64,000 bases of DNA from Actinomadura sp. 6K520 (GTDB lineage Bacteria; Actinomycetota; Actinomycetes; Streptosporangiales; Streptosporangiaceae): the NCBI RefSeq assembly GCF_004349245.1, contig NZ_SMLC01000004.1:60185-124184 (forward strand), given 5' to 3'. Under the pieces are notes generated by a model, which was given only the letters and a program-made list of their open reading frames with translations, did not search any database and had not been told where the DNA came from. This document shows positions 1 through 6,038 of the stretch, piece after piece (position 1 is the stretch's first letter; each line of letters opens with the position of its first letter). Both the position numbers and the translations under genes were made by a program.

Positions 1-147
1 CTCCTGGAGGGCGTCCTCCGCGTCCTGGAGGGAGCCGAGCATGCGATAGCAGTGCGCTTTCAGTTCGCCCCGGTACCCGGTGACCAGGGCATCGAACGCC
101 GCCGTGTCACCCGCGCGGGCCTTCGCCAGGAGTTCGGCCTCGTCCAC
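1..147 (-). CDS. ECF-type RNA polymerase sigma factor, N-terminal part (partial)
   Basis: The first 49 codons of a sigma-70 family protein are visible; the gene runs off the left edge. The start is GTG at 147-145, because an in-frame TAG lies four codons upstream at 159-157. The peptide begins [14 protein letters not shown] and contains [19 protein letters not shown], the region 2 helix that binds core polymerase and the -10 element. The CYRMLGS..DAED wording is typical of actinobacterial SigG-like or ECF41-like factors that carry a C-terminal SnoaL-like domain. That domain is outside the window, so the subgroup is inferred. No anti-sigma gene is visible in the window. Confidence 0.8.
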   Translation of the reverse strand, partial: MDEAELLAKARAGDTAAFDALVTGYRGELKAHCYRMLGSLQDAEDALQE

Positions 148-321
148 ACGGGGAGCCTAGCCGCGGTTCAGCGCGCGGGCTGGAGAAGGCGGGCGCATCG
201 GCGGCAGGCGCCGGGCCGAGCCGGCTGACCGGCCTTGGCGGCGCGTGCGATCTCCTGTGGCCGGCCGGCGCCGTTGTCGTGATCGTCCGCCCTGGCTCGA
301 CCACGGGACGGTGGCCGCGCG

Positions 322-807
322 TCAGCCCTCGTAGGTGCGGACGAAGCGGGACAGGAGGCGCGCGAACTCGGCGCGCTCCTCGCCGGTCCAGTCGCCCATG
401 GCCTTGGCGAAGTGCTCGTGGCGGGTGCGGCGGGTGGCGTCCACGACGGCCTGCCCGGCCGGGGTGAGCTCCAGGTGGATGCGGCGGCCGTCCTCCTGGG
501 ACGCGACCCGCCGGACGTAGCCGGACTTGACCGCCTCGGCCACGATGCGGCTGCCGCGCGACGCGTCCACGCCGAGGCGGGTGGCGACCAGGCCGACGCT
601 CATCTCCTGGCCGTCGTGGTCGGGGCCCTCGTCGATGACGTCCACGACGTGCAGGACCTGGACGTCCACGGGGAGGTTGTGCTCGCGGACCGCCGCCTTG
701 CCGAGCCGCTGCCGCGACATGCCGCGCCGCAGCTTGACCATGCTCCGCTCGACGACGTCGACCGCCGGGTCGCCCCCGGCCCGCTCGTGGCTCGCCTCGT
801 CGCGCAT
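322..807 (-). CDS. MarR-family transcriptional regulator
   Basis: A 161-residue winged-helix regulator. The segment MSVGLVATRLGVDASRGSRIVAEAVKSGYVRR is the helix-turn-helix, and ASQEDGRRIHLELTPAG is the MarR wing with its DxRxxxxxLT signature. A GTG 30 bases upstream (837) would add ten residues; the ATG at 807 is preferred because it leaves the intergenic operator free. The gene is divergent from a DHA2 efflux pump. This is the classical layout in which a MarR repressor controls a drug pump and is released by the pump's substrate or another small phenolic ligand. The ligand cannot be read from the sequence. Confidence 0.85.
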   Translation of the reverse strand: MRDEASHERAGGDPAVDVVERSMVKLRRGMSRQRLGKAAVREHNLPVDVQVLHVVDVIDEGPDHDGQEMSVGLVATRLGVDASRGSRIVAEAVKSGYVRRVASQEDGRRIHLELTPAGQAVVDATRRTRHEHFAKAMGDWTGEERAEFARLLSRFVRTYEG

Positions 808-858
808 GGCGACCAGTCTAGCTAGGTTGCATTGCACATATGCGTGCGCTTAGCATTC

Positions 859-875
859 ATCTGCTTGAAGCAGAT
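859..875. promoter_or_regulatory. 17-base palindrome, candidate MarR operator
   Basis: ATCTGCTT-G-AAGCAGAT is a perfect 8+1+8 inverted repeat between the divergent MarR and efflux genes, ending 15 bases before the efflux ATG. Size, symmetry and position fit a MarR dimer site that would control both genes. Confidence 0.65.
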
Positions 876-890
876 AAATGTGAGGTGCAC

Positions 891-2396
891 ATGAACAAGG
901 CGTTCGGGCCGACCGTGCCGATGAGCCGCCGGCACCGGCTGGCGGCGTTCGGCGGGCTGCTGCTCGCCGGGCTGATGTCCTCGCTGGACGCGACGGTCCT
1001 CGGCACCGCGCTGCCCACGATCGTCGGGGACCTCGGCGGTCTCGACCGCCTCGCGTGGGTGTCGACCGCGTACGTGCTGGCCACCAGCGTCACCGTCCCG
1101 CTGTCGGGGCGGCTGGGGGACCTGTTCGGGCGCCGGCCGATCCTGCTGATCGGGCTGCTGGGGTTCCTGGCGGGATCGGCGGCGTGCGGGGCGGCGCCGT
1201 CGATGGACTGGCTGATCGCGTTCCGCGTCGTCCAGGGCGCCGCCGCCGGGTGCCTGATGAGCTCGATGTTCGCGGTGACCGGCGACCTGTTCGAGCCGCG
1301 GGAGCGCGCGAAGTACCAGGGGTACTCGGCGCTGATCTTCGCGGTGTCCAGTGTCGCCGGGCCGCTGGTCGGCGGTTTCCTCACCGACCACGCGTCCTGG
1401 CGGTGGGTGTTCTACGTCAACCTGCCCCTCGGCCTGGCCGCCACCGCCACGACCGTGCTGTTCCTGCGGCTGCCCGCACCGCAGGGCAGGCCGCGGATCG
1501 ACTACCTGGGGATCGTCCTGCTCGGCGCGGCCGTCACCTGCTTCACGCTGTTCACGAGCTGGGCCGGGACCCGCTACGCGTGGGACTCACCGGCCGCCAC
1601 CGGGCTCGCGGCGGGTTCGGTGGCGCTGTTCGCGGCGTGGCTGCTCGCCGAGCGCACCGCCGCCGAGCCGGTCATCCCGCCGCGGCTGTTCCGCGACCGG
1701 TCGTTCGCGGTGGCGTGCGCCGTCGCGGCCGTGGGCGGCGCGACCGGCTTCGGGCTCGCCACCTACCTGCCGATGTTCTTCCAGGTCGTCGGGGGAGTGG
1801 GGGCGGCCGGCTCCGGCCTGCTCGTGCTGCCGATGATGGCCGGCCTCGTCGCCGCCGCCATGCTCGCCGGACGGCACATCTCCCGGACCGGCCGCTACCA
1901 CCGGCTGCCCGCGGCGAGCATGGCGCTCAGCGCCGCCGGGGTCGGGCTGCTCGCGACGATGGACGCCGGAACCCACCCGTTCACAGCCGGCTGCTACATG
2001 GCGCTGCTCGGCTTCGGGGCCGGGCTGTCCCAGCAGGTCGTCATCCTCATCGCGCAGAACGCCGCGCCGCACCGCGACCTGGGCGCGGCGAGCTCGGGCG
2101 TCTTCGCGACCCGGATGCTCGGCACCGCCGCGGGCATGGCGGTGTTCGGCGGCATCGTGTCGAGCCGGTTCGCCGAAGAGATCGGACGCCGCGCCCCCGG
2201 CGGCCAGGTGCCCGCGTTCGACGACGCCGTCCGCCCCGAGGTCCTCGCCACCCTCCCCGGGCCCGTGCGGGACGGCGTCTCGGAGGCGTTCGCGGCGGCC
2301 TTCTCCGACCTGTTCCTCACCGCACTGCCCGTCCTCGCGGCGGGCCTCGCCGCGGCGCTGCTCCTACCGAACAGCCCTTTGACTCGCCGCATATAA
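891..2396 (+). CDS. MFS drug efflux transporter, DHA2 (EmrB/QacA-like)
   Basis: A 501-residue proton-coupled exporter of the 14-helix DHA2 class. Evidence includes the early membrane motif LMSSLDATVLGTALPTI (helix 1, with the acidic residue of the DHA2 family), the motif A loop GRLGDLFGRRP, and the later motif SSVAGPLVGGFLTDHASWRWVFYVNLP, which is the DHA2 antiporter motif C region. Start: ATG 891 has GTGAGG five bases upstream. An in-frame ATG at 840 would put the palindrome inside the coding region and has no ribosome site. The last 33 bases overlap the end of the convergent glycosyltransferase gene. Expression is probably under the adjacent MarR protein; substrates are unknown. Confidence 0.9.
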   Translation: MNKAFGPTVPMSRRHRLAAFGGLLLAGLMSSLDATVLGTALPTIVGDLGGLDRLAWVSTAYVLATSVTVPLSGRLGDLFGRRPILLIGLLGFLAGSAACGAAPSMDWLIAFRVVQGAAAGCLMSSMFAVTGDLFEPRERAKYQGYSALIFAVSSVAGPLVGGFLTDHASWRWVFYVNLPLGLAATATTVLFLRLPAPQGRPRIDYLGIVLLGAAVTCFTLFTSWAGTRYAWDSPAATGLAAGSVALFAAWLLAERTAAEPVIPPRLFRDRSFAVACAVAAVGGATGFGLATYLPMFFQVVGGVGAAGSGLLVLPMMAGLVAAAMLAGRHISRTGRYHRLPAASMALSAAGVGLLATMDAGTHPFTAGCYMALLGFGAGLSQQVVILIAQNAAPHRDLGAASSGVFATRMLGTAAGMAVFGGIVSSRFAEEIGRRAPGGQVPAFDDAVRPEVLATLPGPVRDGVSEAFAAAFSDLFLTALPVLAAGLAAALLLPNSPLTRRI

Positions 2397-3629
2397 GTCG
2401 CTGACGCCGGGAGCCGCGATGCCCGTAACGGCAGCACGTTGGAGCGCCGCCACGAGAAGACGACCCGACCTGTGCCACCTTGGCGGCTCGAAGTCCGACG
2501 CGGGGGTGCGTCCGGCTCGATTAACCACCGACGCGATGAGCGAACGCATCGCGCCGCCGTCCCCTGGGGAGTAGAACAGACCGGCGTCGGCGAGGGACTC
2601 ACGCAAGGGAACGATGTCGGGAGCGATGACCGGCGTTCCACAAGCGGCCGCCTCCAGGCACGGTAGCCCTACCCCCTCGTTGAAAGAAGCGGTGACGAGG
2701 GCGCTCGCCCCCGTGTAGAGGGCCGCAAGCTCCACATCTGGCACCCGCCCGGTGAACACCACGCGTCCCGTCCCATGGTCGGCCAGCATCAGACCGACCT
2801 CGGGAAGAGTCTCCGCGTGGCCGCCGACGGCGACGAGGCGTAGTTCGGCGGGCAGCTCGTTCGTCCTGGTAAACAACTGCTCGACGAGCCACGGAAACCG
2901 CTTGTTCGCGTTCGCGAGGCCCACATAGAGCACGTAGGGTCCCGTCAGGGCGTACTTGGTCCTTACAGCCCGCACCGCTTCGGTAGTTGTCGGGTGAAAG
3001 ACCGATGGGTCTACCGCTCCGGGTACGAGGGCGAGCCTGTGCACTGGAACATTCAGTAGTGATCTGACGTCAAGAGCCGTCGACCGAGAAACGACGGTTA
3101 CCAGTGAGGCCCGCTCCACCAGCATCCTGTTCAACTTGGCAAAGTATTGGGTGAAGACATCGCCGCCGTCGTCCGTTTCGAAGCGAGTCGATAGTGTCTC
3201 CAGATCCAGTTTGAGCTTGATGAACTCGTTCCATCCGAACCGTCGAACAAAGGAATCATCGGTGTAGCTGAGTTCTGGATACTTCAGTCGCGTCAGATCA
3301 TGAATGGTGAATACGAACGGTGTGGGAAGAAAGGGATCCGCAGTATAGTGCGTGGTGTAATAGAGATCTGGACGGACGGAGCACACGAGGTCCTGCAACC
3401 ACGGAGAGACGCGAACGAAGCCCTCCGGCTCCGGGCAGATGAGCACCTCCGCTCCATAGGGAATTGAAGCCTGTCTGGCTCGCCGTTCCTGAAACTTCCA
3501 GGCAATCACGGTGAGACGCCATCCCATCGCCGCCATGACTGGGGCGGCTGCCTGTAACAGGGAAAGTCCATAACGCGAGACTCCGGTGTCATGATTCGAT
3601 CGAATATCGAAGATCAGCTTCAGTGTCAT
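2364..3629 (-). CDS. GT4-family glycosyltransferase (first of pair)
   Basis: A 421-residue GT-B fold enzyme that should transfer a nucleotide-activated sugar with retention. The N-terminal acceptor half starts KLIFDIRSNHDTGVSRYG, the glycine-rich loop of GT4 enzymes. The donor half has YVLYVGLANANKRFPWLVE, GRVVFTGRVPDVELAALYTGASALV and the EX7E-type nucleotide-sugar segment EGVGLPCLEAAACGTPV. The ATG at 3629 shares bases with the upstream stop (TAATG), indicating translational coupling. A start 13 codons earlier in the same frame is possible but would overlap the HAD gene more. The C-terminus is encoded opposite the end of the efflux gene. Donor and acceptor sugars are unknown. Confidence 0.85.
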   Translation of the reverse strand: MTLKLIFDIRSNHDTGVSRYGLSLLQAAAPVMAAMGWRLTVIAWKFQERRARQASIPYGAEVLICPEPEGFVRVSPWLQDLVCSVRPDLYYTTHYTADPFLPTPFVFTIHDLTRLKYPELSYTDDSFVRRFGWNEFIKLKLDLETLSTRFETDDGGDVFTQYFAKLNRMLVERASLVTVVSRSTALDVRSLLNVPVHRLALVPGAVDPSVFHPTTTEAVRAVRTKYALTGPYVLYVGLANANKRFPWLVEQLFTRTNELPAELRLVAVGGHAETLPEVGLMLADHGTGRVVFTGRVPDVELAALYTGASALVTASFNEGVGLPCLEAAACGTPVIAPDIVPLRESLADAGLFYSPGDGGAMRSLIASVVNRAGRTPASDFEPPRWHRSGRLLVAALQRAAVTGIAAPGVSDLYAASQRAVR

Positions 3630-4249
3630 TACGAATCCCATCTCGCGGCCGAAAGTTCGCGGAGCCACTCGGCCGTTTTCTGTGGATCGCTGTGGATCCG
3701 TCCCGGTATTCCGTGCTGCCGGGCGGCGGCGACGTTCCGCCCGAGGTCGTCGATGAAGATCGCCTGGTCGCCGACTCGTTGATCGGCCTCTAGAATGGCG
3801 CTGAAGAACTTCTCGCTCGGTTTGGTGTGACCTACCTCAAAGGAAAGGACAGCGGGTGCTTCGATGCCGCTCGTGAGAAGGCAAGCGGCCACGGATCGCC
3901 AATGCAGTGGATTGGTATTACTTGCAAGAAGCAGTCTTCCGCTCGCCACCAGCGGTCTGGCGGCATGTATGATCTCGGCAACCGGTGCACCAAGGACCGA
4001 TTGCCAGGCCATGACGATGTCCTGATTAGAAAGACAGTTATCAGGAAAAAGGCTACTAACCGTATCAGTGAACTGCTGAACGGATACTGCACCGGTCTCG
4101 AAGTCAGCGATCACGCCGCATTCCTCGATGGCATCGGCGACCCACCGCCAACGGTGACCTGTCTTCTCGGCGAGAGATCTGTACTGTGCCGTGGGGCGGG
4201 TCCGTATGAGGACGTCTCCGACATCGAGGATCACCAGTCGTTCTGTCAC
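3629..4249 (-). CDS. HAD-superfamily hydrolase (YihX-like phosphatase)
   Basis: A 206-residue HAD-IA protein. Motif I is LVILDVGDVL: the nucleophile Asp is present but the usual second Asp is Gly, as in the DxGxV subgroup that includes the sugar-phosphatase YihX. Motif II is LLLASNTNP, motif III HTKPSEKFF with its Lys, and motif IV IFIDDLGRNVAAARQHG. The start is GTG 4249, overlapping the upstream glycosyltransferase stop (GTGA). The end overlaps the next ATG (TAATG). It therefore sits coupled between two GT4 genes. A role in removing a phosphate from a sugar or glycan intermediate is a reasonable inference but is not shown. Confidence 0.8.
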   Translation of the reverse strand: MTERLVILDVGDVLIRTRPTAQYRSLAEKTGHRWRWVADAIEECGVIADFETGAVSVQQFTDTVSSLFPDNCLSNQDIVMAWQSVLGAPVAEIIHAARPLVASGRLLLASNTNPLHWRSVAACLLTSGIEAPAVLSFEVGHTKPSEKFFSAILEADQRVGDQAIFIDDLGRNVAAARQHGIPGRIHSDPQKTAEWLRELSAARWDS

Positions 4250-5394
4250 TGACCGACCCTGCGGTAGACGCAAAGGATGTCTTTGGCATGGTCCTTCCAG
4301 GTGTAGCGGCCGGCCCATCGAGCGCGCATTTCCTTCTGAGATGAATCGTCAGGCGTCCGCAGGAGGCGATTGAGAAGGGTTGCGATCTCCTGAGTGGAGC
4401 CGGTTTTACAATAAAACGCGTGGTCGGCAAGTGTCTCGCGGAACACGTCGAGGTCGTGGACCACGACCCGAGTGCCCAGCGTCAGCGCTTCCAGCGGCGT
4501 GAACCCGAAGCCCTCGTCCTCCGCCAAATGTACGAGAGCGGAGGCGTTGCAATACAGCGCTGCCAGTGTGGCGTCGTCGATTTTGCCACGTAAGACGGCT
4601 GCATCGCCGAGTTGGGACCGGATCCATTTCGCATGGTAAGTTGCATCAGCGAAATCGCAACCAACGAAAACGCATGGGACACCTAGGTCGTGAGCACCGC
4701 TGGCGAGATAAGCCGCGCAGAGCTTTGGCAGGCCCTTATGCGAGCGTGCTTGGCCAACGTAGAGAAGATAGCGACCTGTCACACCTGCTACCGGAGAACG
4801 GTCGTCATCGTGGGACTCCAGATGGTCGACACCGTAGGGGGAGACAGTAAGGCCAGTGGTGGGCCCGACAAGCGAACGGAGTTGTTCGCCGACCGTTCGT
4901 GTCGGTACGATGACATCCTGTGCCTGAGAGCAGGCGAAGTCGAGCATCGCTCGGTAGAATTTCCGATGAGCGCTACCTGAGCCGGTAAGGTCGGCTTCTG
5001 ACCCACGGTGTGAGGTCGTTATCGCGGTTGTTAGATCTTTGAGGTTCCTGAGACCTGCTACGCCAAAACGTTCCGCGAATTCATTATCCGAATAACAGAG
5101 CCAGGGGCGGGTGGCGCGAAACACGTCATGGATCGTGATCACCATTGGAACGTCGAGACTTTCGAGAGGGATCCGGTAGTCGAGAAGGTGAACCACATTG
5201 GCTTCGCACTCCTGCGCGGCCACCGCCAGTTCGGTTCCCTCGGCGCGGGTATATCGCGGAGTACCCGTTGGCTTGAGAACGGTGATCCGAACGTCTGGAG
5301 ATGAGGTCCTGTAAAGAGCTTCTGTCAGTTGCCGAGTATACCTTCCGACCCCGTCAGAGCCTGCGACTCGTCCATCTATTAGAACTCTGATCAT
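4246..5394 (-). CDS. GT4-family glycosyltransferase (second of pair)
   Basis: A 382-residue GT-B enzyme related in layout to the other transferase of this operon. It begins MIRVLIDGRVAGSDGVGRYTRQL, has TIHDVFRATRPWLCY, then the donor domain RYLLYVGQARSHKGLP and the nucleotide-sugar segment EDEGFGFTPLEALTLGTRV. ATG 5394 is chosen because the conserved RVLIDGR strand follows at once. ATG 5418 (MKTGGPYG...) is an alternative, and neither has a strong ribosome site. This is the first gene of the minus-strand operon; its TGA overlaps the GTG of the HAD gene. The short, AT-richer codon usage matches the rest of the island. Confidence 0.83.
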   Translation of the reverse strand: MIRVLIDGRVAGSDGVGRYTRQLTEALYRTSSPDVRITVLKPTGTPRYTRAEGTELAVAAQECEANVVHLLDYRIPLESLDVPMVITIHDVFRATRPWLCYSDNEFAERFGVAGLRNLKDLTTAITTSHRGSEADLTGSGSAHRKFYRAMLDFACSQAQDVIVPTRTVGEQLRSLVGPTTGLTVSPYGVDHLESHDDDRSPVAGVTGRYLLYVGQARSHKGLPKLCAAYLASGAHDLGVPCVFVGCDFADATYHAKWIRSQLGDAAVLRGKIDDATLAALYCNASALVHLAEDEGFGFTPLEALTLGTRVVVHDLDVFRETLADHAFYCKTGSTQEIATLLNRLLRTPDDSSQKEMRARWAGRYTWKDHAKDILCVYRRVGQ

Positions 5395-5635
5395 GCCGTA
5401 CGGACCGCCCGTCTTCATGTGGACGTCGCACCCAACGCCACGCGGATGAGAACCACTGGACAACAAGCCCCATACCCGATCACTATGATGATGAAGGCAT
5501 GCGTCTTACGTCTGTCGCGGCGAAACTGGCCTGTATCGGCCAGCGAAGCTCGCGTGGTGGCGCGGACAGCGGAAGGCGTCGGCCGTCCGGCCGCATGGGT
5601 GCCGCAGTGCTCGAAGCCTCGGGAAGGTGATCAAC
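5395..5635. promoter_or_regulatory. Divergent promoter region of the island
   Basis: These 241 bases separate the minus-strand glycosyltransferase operon from the plus-strand membrane protein/STAND operon. A short inverted repeat CTGGCC-TGTATC-GGCCAG lies at 5526-5543. GGGAAGG at 5621-5627 is the ribosome site of the downstream gene. I could not assign -35/-10 boxes with confidence. Confidence 0.4.
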
Positions 5636-6028
5636 ATGGACGCTCCCTCGAAGCGCTTCAAGATCCTCGGTGTGCTTTCGGTTCTCCTGGCGGCTGCCAT
5701 AGGCCTGATTACCAACATGGTTACAAGTTCCTTCACATGGATCCTGGCGCTGAGTCTGGCTGGCCTGGTGGCGGCCACGGCCGCGCTGACGTGGATGGAG
5801 CGCGGCCGAGCGGTCGAACCGCGCGGGACCATCGTGACTCAGAGGGCGCAGAGCGGCGGCAGTATCCGTTCCGGAAGGATCACCGCGTCAAGCGGTGCAG
5901 AAGTTTCTGAAAAGGCAGAAAATGATGGTAGAATATCGCGTTCAAAGGTGCGTGCTGAAGGGGCAAAGATCGACAGGCACGCGGATGGGGGGTCGATAGA
6001 GAACCAGAACATCGACACGAGCTCGTAG
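5636..6028 (+). CDS. Small membrane protein, two TM helices and a repeat-containing polar tail
   Basis: A 130-residue protein of no family I recognise. Two hydrophobic helices (about 9-27 and 34-53) leave both termini on the same side, probably the cytoplasm. The tail carries a roughly 22-residue repeat: GGSIRSGRITASSGAEV (74-90), DGRISRSKVRAEGAKI (97-112) and a half copy GGSIENQNID (118-127). Spacing I-x4-I/V, then A and GA-x-V/I, recurs and suggests stacked short beta strands. ATG 5636 follows GGGAAGG by 8 bases; an in-frame GTG at 5627 would overlap that site. The gene ends 10 bases before the STAND gene and is probably co-transcribed with it. A membrane partner or effector for the NTPase is inferred. 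Confidence 0.75.
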   Translation: MDAPSKRFKILGVLSVLLAAAIGLITNMVTSSFTWILALSLAGLVAATAALTWMERGRAVEPRGTIVTQRAQSGGSIRSGRITASSGAEVSEKAENDGRISRSKVRAEGAKIDRHADGGSIENQNIDTSS

Positions 6029-6038
6029 CGGGGGGACG

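Noticed and set aside
840..890. Upstream in-frame ATG of the efflux pump
   Set aside because: It would put the 17-base palindrome inside the coding region and has no ribosome site, while ATG 891 has GTGAGG five bases upstream.
5499..5630. A 43-codon ORF (MRLTSVAAKLACIGQ...) ahead of the small membrane protein
   Set aside because: It has a poor ribosome site, no hydrophobic or conserved character, and its stop overlaps the downstream ribosome site. It could be a leader ORF, but nothing supports it.
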